Positions 1 to 9,827 of a stretch of 64,000 nt of DNA are shown here, piece by piece. The stretch lies in the NCBI RefSeq assembly GCF_030547685.1, contig NZ_JAUOQM010000047.1:62001-126000 (forward strand). Reading direction: 5' to 3'. The DNA is from Gilvimarinus sp. 2_MG-2023 (GTDB lineage: Bacteria; Pseudomonadota; Gammaproteobacteria; Pseudomonadales; Cellvibrionaceae). The position numbers were made by a program, and so were the translations under genes. Position 1 is the stretch's first letter. Each line of letters begins with the position of its first letter. Below the pieces are notes generated by a model. That model was not told the origin of the DNA and made no database searches. It worked only from the letters and a program-made list of their open reading frames with translations.

Positions 1-200
1 AGATGCGCTGTATGCGATGAAAACACAATGGCATTTTTTTCCCGCGTCACCCAATCGGCGACCTGGGCTCGGTTCGACTCTATCGCTCCGGGAAACTCTT
101 GCGTTACCCACTGCTTTTTGCTGATATTCTTTTTAAATTCAGAATCCAGCGACGTGCCGGCATTTTTAAAAAAATGGTAATGAAATATAACTTTTCGCAT
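1..200 (-). CDS. Sulfotransferase-like protein, N-terminal fragment cut by window edge
   Basis: Read on the minus strand from an ATG at 200, this frame stays open for 66 codons to the window edge, so only the N-terminus is visible. It begins MRKVIFHYHFFKNAGTSLD. The string FHYHFFKNAGTS resembles the PAPS-binding 5'-phosphosulfate loop of sulfotransferase family 2-type proteins, which transfer sulfate from PAPS to carbohydrate or lipid acceptors. An AAGGAA ribosome binding site lies just ahead of the ATG. The acceptor cannot be inferred. The family call rests on one motif in a fragment; the frame itself is convincing. Confidence 0.6.
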   Translation of the reverse strand, partial: MRKVIFHYHFFKNAGTSLDSEFKKNISKKQWVTQEFPGAIESNRAQVADWVTREKNAIVFSSHTAH

Positions 201-339
201 TCGTTTCCTTAAAAACTGTACATAACAGTACAACAGTCCACCGAGAAATAAGTGGAGCTGAATGTACTGAATTAATGCGTCTCAAGCTGTAACAAATTGT
301 ATTCTAGCTGGCCGACTCAGCTACTGAAACAATACAGCG

Positions 340-690
340 TTAATCTGAACCGGGCATGAACAAAGCACTGGTTTTAGCCGCCATAATAAAATCGTTTTTA
401 TGTAGACCACGAATTTTATGACTCCACCAGTAAATCGTCACCTTACCCCACTCGGTTATCAGTACCGGGTGATGGTCAAACGAATCGGCCAACTCCCCTA
501 CTTGCTGAGTAAAGGCCAGCGCTTGAGCAAAGTTGGCGAATGAAAACTCACGCATCAACTGAGCTATACCGCCCGGCTCAATAACTTGCCACCCAGGCAC
601 TTCCGCCATGAGTGCGCTAATTTGTGCAGCATTCAATTTAGGCGCATCGGCTCGACACGCCTCACAGGATTGCTCTCGTAGTTGTGTCAT
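340..690 (-). CDS. phhB: 4a-hydroxytetrahydrobiopterin (pterin-4a-carbinolamine) dehydratase
   Basis: A cytoplasmic enzyme of 116 residues that dehydrates pterin-4a-carbinolamine, regenerating the cofactor of aromatic amino acid hydroxylases. The family signature is present: E-x3-F-DHHP near residues 66-75, then the [11 protein letters not shown] segment and a closing HKND. In this family the paired histidines and the late histidine/aspartate form the active site. The start is fixed by a strong GGAGGTGA box just upstream of the ATG. No phenylalanine hydroxylase is visible here, so the protein may serve a hydroxylase encoded elsewhere or have another pterin role. It lies about 50 bp downstream of fumarase on the same strand. 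Confidence 0.93.
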   Translation of the reverse strand: MTQLREQSCEACRADAPKLNAAQISALMAEVPGWQVIEPGGIAQLMREFSFANFAQALAFTQQVGELADSFDHHPVLITEWGKVTIYWWSHKIRGLHKNDFIMAAKTSALFMPGSD

Positions 691-741
691 AGTTCACCTC
701 CGGGTAAGCGTGAGGTGTTATTTAACACCGTTAAATCGCTG

Positions 742-2262
742 TTAAGCGACTGTTACCACGCCCTCTTCAATTTTGGCCCGCCAAATCTCGGGGCCGGTTT
801 TATGCACGGACTCGCCTTTGCTATCTACAGCGACGGTCACAGGCATGTCTTTCACATCAAACTCGTAAATGGCTTCCATCCCCAACTCCGGGAAACCCAG
901 CACTTTCGCGGATTTAATCGCTTGAGCGACCAAGTAAGCCGCACCGCCCACAGCCATCAAGTAAACCGACTGATTGTCTCGTATCGCTTCAATAGCGATA
1001 GGGCCGCGCTCGGCTTTACCAATCATTCCCAGCAGGCCGGTTTCTTCCAGCATAGTGCGGGTGAATTTATCCATGCGGGTTGCTGTGGTCGGCCCTGCAG
1101 GCCCCACCACTTCATCGCGCACCGGGTCTACCGGGCCCACGTAATAGATAAAGCGGCCGGTCATATCGACTGGGAGCTCTTCGCCCTTGGCCAATAAATC
1201 GATCATTTTTTTGTGGGCGGCATCGCGACCGGTCAACATTTTGCCTGACAATAGTATCGTATCTCCGGGTTGCCACTCTTTGACGTCGTCGGCAGTTACG
1301 CTATCGAGGTTCACCCGACGCACGGTATCCGATACTTCCCAGCTAATCTCCGGCCAATCTTCCAGCGAAGGGGGCGTTTGTAGCGCAGGGCCTTGACCGG
1401 TCAAGGTGAAATGAGCGTGACGAGTCGCGGCGCAGTTAGGAATAATCGCCACAGCTTTGTTGGCCGCGTGGGTAGGATAATCCTTAACCTTAACATCCAG
1501 CACCGTGGTTAAACCGCCCAAACCCTGAGCCCCGATCCCTAAGCGATTCACCTTATCGAACAGTTCCAAGCGCAACTCTTCGCTGCGATTATCCGCGCCT
1601 TTTTGCTGCAGGTCTTGAATATCGACAGGTTCCAGCAGCGCCTCTTTAGCCAGCAACATAGCCTTTTCTGCCGTGCCGCCAATACCAATACCCAGCATAC
1701 CGGGTGGGCACCAGCCCGCTCCCATTTTAGGCACCATCTCCAGCACCCAATCCACGACCGAATCCGACGGGTTGAGCATGGCAAACTTGGTTTTCGCCTC
1801 ACTACCGCCGCCTTTCGCAGCCACATGCACATCCACCTCACTGCCGGGCACGATGTTGTAGTGAATGACCGCAGGGGTGTTATCGCCGGTGTTTTTGCGG
1901 GCTCCATCGGGGTCTTCCAAAATGGATGCGCGCAGTACGTTATCTGGATTGTTGTAGGCGCGGCGTACACCCTCGTTGACCATATCGGTCAAGCTCTGGG
2001 TAGTATCCCACTGCACATCCATTCCCACGGTGACAAAGACCGTGACGATGCCGGTATCTTGGCAAATTGGGCGATGCCCCATGGCGCACATGCGAGAGTT
2101 GATCAAAATTTGAGCCATGGCGTCTTTGGCGGCCGGATTGGCCTCGCGCTCATAGGCTTCATTCACTGCCTGAATAAAATCAACGGGATGGTAGTAAGAA
2201 ATAAACTGCAAGGCGTCGGCGACGCTCTCGATAAAATCGGCTTCTTTAATCACGGTGGTCAT
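742..2262 (-). CDS. fum: Class I fumarate hydratase, [4Fe-4S] type
   Basis: Converts fumarate to L-malate in the TCA cycle using an oxygen-labile [4Fe-4S] cluster. The 506-residue chain has both halves fused, the N-terminal alpha-type domain and the C-terminal beta-type domain (seen in FIYYVGPVDPVRDEVVGPAG). Three cysteines sit where class I enzymes hold the cluster: C67 in RPICQDTG, C185 in GAGWCPPGMLG and C277 in IIPNCAATRHAH. It is somewhat shorter than E. coli FumA, as in Pseudomonas-type homologues. The neighbouring sodB suits an enzyme whose cluster is attacked by superoxide, but this is a positional remark only. Tartrate dehydratase is the related alternative and is less likely at this length. 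Confidence 0.95.
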   Translation of the reverse strand: MTTVIKEADFIESVADALQFISYYHPVDFIQAVNEAYEREANPAAKDAMAQILINSRMCAMGHRPICQDTGIVTVFVTVGMDVQWDTTQSLTDMVNEGVRRAYNNPDNVLRASILEDPDGARKNTGDNTPAVIHYNIVPGSEVDVHVAAKGGGSEAKTKFAMLNPSDSVVDWVLEMVPKMGAGWCPPGMLGIGIGGTAEKAMLLAKEALLEPVDIQDLQQKGADNRSEELRLELFDKVNRLGIGAQGLGGLTTVLDVKVKDYPTHAANKAVAIIPNCAATRHAHFTLTGQGPALQTPPSLEDWPEISWEVSDTVRRVNLDSVTADDVKEWQPGDTILLSGKMLTGRDAAHKKMIDLLAKGEELPVDMTGRFIYYVGPVDPVRDEVVGPAGPTTATRMDKFTRTMLEETGLLGMIGKAERGPIAIEAIRDNQSVYLMAVGGAAYLVAQAIKSAKVLGFPELGMEAIYEFDVKDMPVTVAVDSKGESVHKTGPEIWRAKIEEGVVTVA

Positions 2263-2337
2263 AGCAAAATCTCTGAGTCTTTGGATTTTGCCGCGAATTT
2301 TACACCAATGCGGCGAGCTTTGCCCGCCACACTCTCA

Positions 2338-3093
2338 CTATTGGCCCGCCGATCCACCGAGCTGCTGCTTCAGCTGCAAAATATCGCGGTTGATGCTGCG
2401 GCGGTAAGCATCGATGGCGTTAATGGCCTCTTCGTTGGTTTTGACACGTGTCGCCAAGCCACGCAAGCCCGGCATTTGTTGGGTGACGCGCTGCACGTCG
2501 ATGCTGAGGCTTTCAATCTGGTCGGCACTGGAAGATAGGGTTTGCATGGCTTTTTGTGCATCGGCCAATTGGCTTTCTAGACCCGCCAGCTTGCCTTCAA
2601 GATCGCGCTTGAGACTTGCGGACGCCGCTCTGGCACTGGCGGCGTCTTTTTCAGCACCACTCACGCTGCGCTTGTTTGCTGCTATGGCTTCTTTATTGGC
2701 CTGAATTTGCTTGCGATTTTTATCGTGCGAAACACCCCAGAGCTTACGGATCTCAGAATCTGCCCAATCCAGTTTATCGCGTATGGCATCGACGGTTTCG
2801 CTGGATTGATCTGAATTTAAATCCAGACGAGCTTCCAGATCGGTTATTCGATTTTCCGCTGCTACTAAACTTTTTTGCGACTCGGTCAACAAATACGCCA
2901 AGTATCCGCCGCCACCGATTCCGGCGAAGGCCAACAGCAACGCCAAGACCGCCACCACACCCGGCCCGGAGCTCTCGCGAATAACTTGTGGCTCAGTCTC
3001 GGCATGCGTCCGGGAGGCCCCACCCGGCGCCAGCTCGTGATGATCATCCCGCTCGGCAACAATGCCGGACAACGTGGGTTCTTTGCGTTCCAT
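2338..3093 (-). CDS. Single-pass membrane protein with long coiled coil, unknown function
   Basis: I do not recognise a named family. The 251-residue protein has a charged N-terminus of about 45 residues and one hydrophobic segment near 47-68 (VVAVLALLLAFAGIGGGG). A long Ala/Lys/Glu/Gln-rich stretch follows from about 72 to 240, with heptad-like spacing that predicts coiled coil. It therefore looks like an inner-membrane anchored protein with a rod-like domain, probably periplasmic. It sits between fumarase and sodB on the same strand, about 75 bp upstream of fumarase. Nothing in the neighbours gives a function. Confidence 0.75.
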   Translation of the reverse strand: MERKEPTLSGIVAERDDHHELAPGGASRTHAETEPQVIRESSGPGVVAVLALLLAFAGIGGGGYLAYLLTESQKSLVAAENRITDLEARLDLNSDQSSETVDAIRDKLDWADSEIRKLWGVSHDKNRKQIQANKEAIAANKRSVSGAEKDAASARAASASLKRDLEGKLAGLESQLADAQKAMQTLSSSADQIESLSIDVQRVTQQMPGLRGLATRVKTNEEAINAIDAYRRSINRDILQLKQQLGGSAGQ

Positions 3094-3220
3094 AAACTAC
3101 CTTTTCAAATCATTTCTCTCTGGGCACTGGTTATAACAGGTATGACCACAAAAAAGAAGGGATGTGCACAGCTTAGAAAGAGGTTAAGGGTTTGGTTGCA
3201 GGCCGCTAGCAAGGCAGATA

Positions 3221-3250
3221 CAAAAACGCCGGGCAATGCCCGGCGTTTTT
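3221..3250 (-). terminator. Rho-independent terminator downstream of sodB
   Basis: An inverted repeat (CGCCGGGC / GCCCGGCG around a 2-nt centre) is flanked by A-runs on the left and T-runs on the right, so it can work in both directions. It lies 20 bp past the sodB stop codon and ahead of the coiled-coil gene, separating the two transcripts. Confidence 0.85.
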
Positions 3251-3269
3251 GCAACTTAGCTAAGTAGAC

Positions 3270-3851
3270 TTAAGCGAAGTTCTGGTTAACAAACTCCCAA
3301 TTAACCAGTGCCCAGAACGCATCCATGTACTTAGGACGAGCGTTGCGGTAATCGATGTAGTAGGCGTGCTCCCATACATCCACAGTCAGAAGTGGCGTAA
3401 CGGAATCATCAGTCAACGGGGTTTCAGCGTTACCAGTGTTTACGATGGCAACCGAACCGTCGGCTTTTTTCACCAACCAAGTCCAACCAGAACCAAAGTT
3501 GCCAATGGCAGAGGCGGTAAACTCTTCTTTGAACTTGTCAAAAGAGCCGAATGCGGCGTCGATAGCAGCCGCCACATCACCAGTGGCGGCGCCACCGCCG
3601 TTGGGGCTCAGGCAGTTCCAGTAGAAAGTGTGGTTCCAGATTTGGGCGGCGTTGTTGAACACACCACCAGAGGAGGTTTTTACCACTTCTTCCAGAGTTT
3701 TACCTTCAAACTCGGTACCAGGTACCGCAGCGTTTAATTTATCAACGTAAGTTTTGTGGTGCTTGCCATAGTGAAACTCGATGGTCTCTTCTGAGATGTG
3801 AGGAGCCAGAGCGTCTTTTGCGTAAGGCAGCGCAGGTAATTCAAAAGCCAT
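3270..3851 (-). CDS. sodB: Superoxide dismutase [Fe]
   Basis: Cytoplasmic dismutation of superoxide to hydrogen peroxide and oxygen. At 193 residues it is the normal length. All four metal ligands are present: H27, H74 (in [11 protein letters not shown]), D158 and H162 (in [13 protein letters not shown]). The [14 protein letters not shown] block and the GSGWTWLV segment are typical of iron rather than manganese enzymes. It is monocistronic by layout, with its own upstream region (3852-4080) and a hairpin terminator just downstream. The metal preference is inferred from sequence pattern and not measured. Confidence 0.97.
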   Translation of the reverse strand: MAFELPALPYAKDALAPHISEETIEFHYGKHHKTYVDKLNAAVPGTEFEGKTLEEVVKTSSGGVFNNAAQIWNHTFYWNCLSPNGGGAATGDVAAAIDAAFGSFDKFKEEFTASAIGNFGSGWTWLVKKADGSVAIVNTGNAETPLTDDSVTPLLTVDVWEHAYYIDYRNARPKYMDAFWALVNWEFVNQNFA

Positions 3852-4080
3852 ATTTAGTTCTCCTTAAGATCACGGGACTTAAATCAGATGCTTAATCACA
3901 GTACTTTATCGATGTACTTGGTGTCGCAGTACCCTATTTTTAGCCAAGCCAGACACCGGCCCGGGCAGGATACTATTGTCATCAACGGCACATCACCGCC
4001 GATACTTTTTATCTGGAGCGCTAAAGTATAGCGCCTGTAGGCGGTGAACACTATGCAATAGATTCACCCCTGGATAAAAC

Positions 4081-4110
4081 AAAGGCACCTACCGAGGTAG
4101 GTGCCTTTTT
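4081..4110 (-). terminator. Rho-independent terminator downstream of groEL
   Basis: The hairpin arms GGCACCTACC and GGTAGGTGCC, with flanking A and T runs, lie just past the groEL stop. They end the groESL transcript before the sodB promoter region. Confidence 0.85.
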
Positions 4111-4122
4111 AAGTGGCTGGGC

Positions 4123-5805
<1,683 letters not shown>

Positions 5806-5823
5806 TCAATTGGGGTTGGGGTA

Positions 5824-6114
5824 TTACGCCAATACCGCTTTAATGTCGGTTTCGCTCAGGATAACCAGCTCTTCACCTTCGATTTCGATGGTGTCGCTGC
5901 CTGCGTATTTACCAAATACAATCGTGTCACCCACTTGCACGTCTACCGCGCGAACCTCACCATTGTCGAGCACGCGGCCATTGCCTACGGCAACAACTTC
6001 ACCTTGGTTTGGTTTTTCCTTGGCCGAACCTGGCAGTACGATACCGCCTGCAGTTTTTTCCTCTTCTTCCTTGCGGCGTACCACAACGCGATCGTGTAAC
6101 GGACGAATTTTCAT
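5824..6114 (-). CDS. groES: Co-chaperonin GroES (Cpn10)
   Basis: The 96-residue heptameric lid of GroEL. The N-terminus [14 protein letters not shown], the mobile-loop region ([20 protein letters not shown]) and the GGEELVIL-like C-terminus are standard for the family. It is the first gene of the groES-groEL operon. A heat-shock promoter is visible about 80-110 bp upstream of the start codon. Confidence 0.98.
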   Translation of the reverse strand: MKIRPLHDRVVVRRKEEEEKTAGGIVLPGSAKEKPNQGEVVAVGNGRVLDNGEVRAVDVQVGDTIVFGKYAGSDTIEIEGEELVILSETDIKAVLA

Positions 6115-6195
6115 GGACTGTCATCTCCCACTAGCAAAATTTAAAATGCTTAGCACATTGTTGAAAAACCCGAAGGTCGGGATTCTGCCACCACC

Positions 6196-6223
6196 CCATA
6201 GGGCAGTGGCAAAAATACTCAAG
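6196..6223 (-). promoter_or_regulatory. Sigma32 (heat-shock) type promoter of groESL
   Basis: On the minus strand CTTGAG, a 14-nt spacer and CCCTATGG match the sigma32 pattern (CTTGAA, 13-15 nt, CCCCATNT). The predicted start near 6188 gives a 5' leader of about 75 nt. That leader opens with a short UUCG-loop hairpin followed by a U-run (6165-6182). No CIRCE element is seen. Confidence 0.8.
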
Positions 6224-6379
6224 GTTATCCGCGGGCGAGATCATTTAATATGGCCCACCCCAGACAACCGGTCTGCTGAACAAATTGGGGATGAACCTAG
6301 GCTTTTCAATGGCAGGAAGGCAAAAAAATTTGATATTTTGCCTAAAAGCGAACTTTTTGACAGAGTTGCGCGATATTGG

Positions 6380-6844
6380 CTATTTTTTATCCAGCCGGGG
6401 CTTCTCTTGCACGGGTTCGTCAGGGTGGTAAAACTCACCTTCAAACGTTTGATGGCTACCCGCATTGGGGCCGGAAAACGGGCTCTGAGTGCGCACCACA
6501 AAACGCGGGGCTACCCACTGAAAAAGTGCGTAACGCAACCAAGGCACCAGCAGTAAAAAGCCCACTGTATCGGTGAAAAAGCCCGGGGTCATTAACAACA
6601 CCCCAGACACCAACAGCATAAAGCCCTCGGCCATTTCCCGCGCAGGCATCTCACCCGCCTCCATGCGACTGCGGGCACGAGTCATGGTCTCGAACCCTTG
6701 CCAGCGCAACAAGCCAACCCCCAGCACGGCGGTTATCACCACCAAAGCCACGGTAGGCAGCACTCCCAGCTCATCCCCTACTTGTATAAATAGGGCGATT
6801 TCTACCAGGGGAACACCAATAAACAACAATAGAAAAAAAGGCAT
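6380..6844 (-). CDS. fxsA: FxsA family membrane protein
   Basis: An inner-membrane protein of the FxsA family, named for the E. coli protein that relieves F-plasmid exclusion of phage T7; its general role is unknown. Three to four hydrophobic segments are visible (PFFLLLFIGVPLVEIALFI, the VVITAVLGVGLL region, and two more to about residue 110), followed by a polar C-terminal tail. A GTG at 6853 is in frame, but I prefer the ATG at 6844. That ATG sits directly after the stop of the upstream DUF481 gene (TAACTATG), implying translational coupling. This gives 154 residues. Confidence 0.85.
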   Translation of the reverse strand: MPFFLLLFIGVPLVEIALFIQVGDELGVLPTVALVVITAVLGVGLLRWQGFETMTRARSRMEAGEMPAREMAEGFMLLVSGVLLMTPGFFTDTVGFLLLVPWLRYALFQWVAPRFVVRTQSPFSGPNAGSHQTFEGEFYHPDEPVQEKPRLDKK

Positions 6845-6846
6845 AG

Positions 6847-7899
6847 TTACCACTCATAACTGACCCCGACCATCAGGCGGGTGTCTTCACGTTTTGTGTC
6901 CTGCTGAGGCAGGTTATCCACACTGTAGTCGACCTTGAGTTCGGAATAGAGTTCACCGGCGATCATCGTGCTCAGCCCGGTGTTGCTGCTTAAGCGCCAA
7001 TCTTGATCATCCTCCAATGAGCTAACCAAGGAATTGTTGTGAAAAAAGGCGATACCGAGCGGTAATTTATAGCGAAAGTCCGTTCCCAGCCGGGTGGCAA
7101 CACGCTCGTTTTCAACCTCAAAGTCATCGGCAGGCACATCTGGAATTTCATAACGCTCATTCAGATAGGTGAACCCCGCTGTCAGCGCGAAGGCCGTTTG
7201 CGTATTTTCCCAAAACTGATAACCGGTACCGCTACCCAGTGAATAATATTCAGCGATAGCCCGCGCCTCATCAGCCCCTAAGGTTAAGTCATTGGTCCAG
7301 AACCAACGCTCGCGGAAAAACCAATCGAGCGAATAACGGCCCGACCAAACCTCATCCGGTGCCTGTCGGTCTGACGAGTAACTGGCATACTCCAGTAACG
7401 CATTGTGACGAAATTCACTGCGGCGATACTCGGCCTGAGTTTTTACCTTAATATCGCGCCGAACATCATTACCTTTAGCAAAAAAGCCCGACAGACTGAA
7501 CTTGCCATTAAAGGTATATTCACCGTCAATATGGCTCTCAAAGGGCAACATGATATCGAGCGCGGCCAAGGGAGCGCTGCGCTGTTGGGGATCACCTCCA
7601 CAGCTGTAAAATAAGTGCTCTTGCTTCATGCCATCGATTAAGCAAGGTGTATCACTGCCACTGATTTTCATTGGCATAGTAGTGTTTAAATTCTGGATAT
7701 TAGTACGTGAAATTTTCACTTCACCAAAGTTTTTCGAACTCCACACCAGCTTGTCGCCATCGAGACGGACAAAGTCGCCTTCTAGCTGATCGCCATTGTA
7801 CAGCTTTACCATTCCGGCATGGCCCGCACTGCAGAGCAATAGCATTGCTGCCCCGAGCCCAAGCTTTGTTATCCATTGTTGTCTTCGTGTGTTTTGCAT
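6847..7899 (-). CDS. DUF481 outer-membrane beta-barrel protein
   Basis: A 350-residue secreted protein. The signal peptide is clear (about residues 1-28, ending SAGHA). A small N-terminal domain (to about 90) starts MVKLYNGDQLEGDFVRLDGD. The rest is a run of alternating strands rich in aromatic residues ending in VGVSYEW; a terminal aromatic residue is the classic outer-membrane barrel end. It belongs to the DUF481 (putative salt-induced outer membrane protein) family, whose function is not settled. The stop codon abuts the fxsA start, so the two are probably co-transcribed. Confidence 0.85.
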   Translation of the reverse strand: MQNTRRQQWITKLGLGAAMLLLCSAGHAGMVKLYNGDQLEGDFVRLDGDKLVWSSKNFGEVKISRTNIQNLNTTMPMKISGSDTPCLIDGMKQEHLFYSCGGDPQQRSAPLAALDIMLPFESHIDGEYTFNGKFSLSGFFAKGNDVRRDIKVKTQAEYRRSEFRHNALLEYASYSSDRQAPDEVWSGRYSLDWFFRERWFWTNDLTLGADEARAIAEYYSLGSGTGYQFWENTQTAFALTAGFTYLNERYEIPDVPADDFEVENERVATRLGTDFRYKLPLGIAFFHNNSLVSSLEDDQDWRLSSNTGLSTMIAGELYSELKVDYSVDNLPQQDTKREDTRLMVGVSYEW

Positions 7900-7945
7900 A
7901 GTCGGTTACACTGGCTTTCATTTTAATAGGTTGTGGAGCAAGTCC

Positions 7946-8251
7946 GTGCCCGAATCAAATTTTAATACCGCCCTTTATACTGCTTTGATGCTTATACCAG
8001 CGGGCTCGGTCGTGACCTACGGCCAATTAGCGCACTTGGCCGGCCGACCAGGTGCCGCGCGCTGGGCAGGGGCTGTGCTACGAACACTGCCGGAGCACAG
8101 CTCGCTCCCTTGGCACCGGGTAGTTGCCGCCGGCGGGCGTATTGCCTTGCCCAACGAAGCCGGAGCAGAGCAGCGCCGTCGCCTTGAGGCCGAGGGCGTT
8201 GTTTTTCGCGGTAATAAGGTATCTCTTAATCATCTGTTTGAGTCGCCTTGA
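7946..8251 (+). CDS. Alkyltransferase-like (ATL) DNA-binding protein
   Basis: A 101-residue homologue of the DNA-binding domain of O6-methylguanine-DNA methyltransferase. The active-site PCHRV is replaced by PWHRV (in SLPWHRVVAAGGRIA), the signature of ATL proteins such as E. coli YbaZ. These bind and flip O6-alkylguanine without repairing it and pass the lesion to nucleotide excision repair. The frame is open further upstream, but the true start is taken as GTG at 7946, with a GGAG box 8 nt ahead; the upstream extension overlaps the DUF481 gene antisense. Its last 22 bp overlap the 3' end of the convergent ampG gene. Confidence 0.88.
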   Translation: MPESNFNTALYTALMLIPAGSVVTYGQLAHLAGRPGAARWAGAVLRTLPEHSSLPWHRVVAAGGRIALPNEAGAEQRRRLEAEGVVFRGNKVSLNHLFESP

Positions 8252-9606
8252 GTCATTTTGCGGCCAATAAAAACAAGCAACACTAAACCGGGAATCACCA
8301 TCAGAGCCGTCAGAACAAAAAAGAACGCCCAGTTGCCACCCAGCGCATCAACTAAATAGCCACTGCCCGAAGACATTGAGGTTCGCCCCAGGTTCCCAAG
8401 CGAAGCCAAAAGTGCGTACTGGGCCCCAGAAAAAGCCCTACCGGTTAGCCAGGTCAGTAGCGACACAAAGGCCACCGTTGAGAAGGCCGCACAGAAATTA
8501 TCCACCACAATGGTGGCTAAAAATAGCCACTCTTTGGGACCCACTAAGGCAATCCAAGCGAACATTAAATTGCTCGCGGCCATGGCGACACCGCCAATAA
8601 ACAAACCCCGGACAATACCGTAACGAATATTGATGGTGCTGCCAACTAGCGTGAAGATAATCGTCAGCCCCCAGCCCACCAATTTTGAGTAATTGGCAAT
8701 CTGTTCATTGCTAAACCCCACCTCTCGATAGAACACAATGGACATACGACCCAAAAATGCCTCACCGATCTTAAATAAGAAAACAAACAATAAAATGGCC
8801 GCGGCTAGCTGCCAGCCATTGCGCCGAAAGAAGTCGGCAAATGGCTCAACGATGGTCACACTGAGCCAAACCATCGCCCGCGACCAAGGGTTGTCATTAT
8901 CGCGTGCATTTAACATACCCGCATAGCGCAGCTCAGCCGCATTCAGCAGCGCCTGGCGATCGGTCTTGGGCTCGCGCACGATTAGGGTGAACAGCATAAG
9001 CAGCCCAACAATCACCGCCATCCAAGAGTAAACCCCTGCCCAGCCAACAGACTCGGCATTGGCAAAGGCGAGGTAACCGGGCAGAGAATAGCCGGTCCAC
9101 CAGCCAATAATACTCATGGCCGAAGCGGCGGGAACCCGGCGGGAGTCTTTACCAATGATTTCAATCCGGTAGGCATCAATGGCGATATCGTGGGTAGCGG
9201 CACAACTGGCGATCACTAATGCAAACACCGCTAACAGTTGAAGATTGTCCACCGGATTAGTTTGAGCAAGCCCAACGGTGGCCAACAACATAAGCCCTTG
9301 CAAGGTAAAGATCCAGCCGCGTCTATGGCCTAATAGTCGACAGACGATTGGCAGGCGTACCCGGTCAACCAAAGGTGCCCAGAGAAAGTTAATGGCGTAG
9401 ACCACAAACACCGCGCCCAGCAATCCAACTTGTGAGCGTGAAATGCCCGTATCGGTCAACCAGCCACTTAAATTCGAACCGATAAGAACAAAAGGGAAGC
9501 CCGAGGAACAGCCCAGCAAGAATATATAGAGCAAACGCCAATCGCGGTAGTTATCGAGCGCTTGCAACCACGGATGGGTAGACGCTTGAGAAGGAACTGG
9601 ACTCAT
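8230..9606 (-). CDS. ampG: AmpG-type muropeptide permease (MFS)
   Basis: An inner-membrane transporter of 458 residues with about 12-14 hydrophobic segments. It resembles AmpG, which imports anhydro-muropeptides from the periplasm for cell-wall recycling. Supporting motifs are LLGCSSGFPFVLIGSNLSGWL at the first helix and the ATHDIAIDAYRIE segment, equivalent to the ASQDIxxDAYR signature of the family. In many bacteria AmpG also carries the inducing signal for AmpC beta-lactamase; no ampC/ampR is in this window. It converges with the ATL gene, with a 22-bp tail overlap. Confidence 0.88.
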   Translation of the reverse strand: MSPVPSQASTHPWLQALDNYRDWRLLYIFLLGCSSGFPFVLIGSNLSGWLTDTGISRSQVGLLGAVFVVYAINFLWAPLVDRVRLPIVCRLLGHRRGWIFTLQGLMLLATVGLAQTNPVDNLQLLAVFALVIASCAATHDIAIDAYRIEIIGKDSRRVPAASAMSIIGWWTGYSLPGYLAFANAESVGWAGVYSWMAVIVGLLMLFTLIVREPKTDRQALLNAAELRYAGMLNARDNDNPWSRAMVWLSVTIVEPFADFFRRNGWQLAAAILLFVFLFKIGEAFLGRMSIVFYREVGFSNEQIANYSKLVGWGLTIIFTLVGSTINIRYGIVRGLFIGGVAMAASNLMFAWIALVGPKEWLFLATIVVDNFCAAFSTVAFVSLLTWLTGRAFSGAQYALLASLGNLGRTSMSSGSGYLVDALGGNWAFFFVLTALMVIPGLVLLVFIGRKMTQGDSNR

Positions 9607-9769
9607 AGTTAAAGCCTGCTGGCGACCGCGAGTAAAAAGACAAAGGTATCAGAAAAGCCGCAAGCCCGCACGGGGCCCGTCGAGGGCGAATGAGAAAAGC
9701 TTAAGTAATGGGCGTAAAACACATGAAAGCGAGGAATTTGATCAACGACCAGTCACTCCAGAACGAATA

Positions 9770-9794
9770 AAGACCACTGCCAAACAGCGGTCTT
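9770..9794 (-). terminator. Probable terminator hairpin downstream of rhlB
   Basis: The arms AAGACCACTG and CAGCGGTCTT (one mismatch) surround a 5-nt loop, 33 bp past the rhlB stop. The U-run is weak, so this is a hairpin with probable rather than certain terminator function. Nothing else is recognisable in 9607-9827. Confidence 0.5.
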
Positions 9795-9827
9795 ATCGAA
9801 TTACAAAGCAAGCCAAATGAGGGGCGA

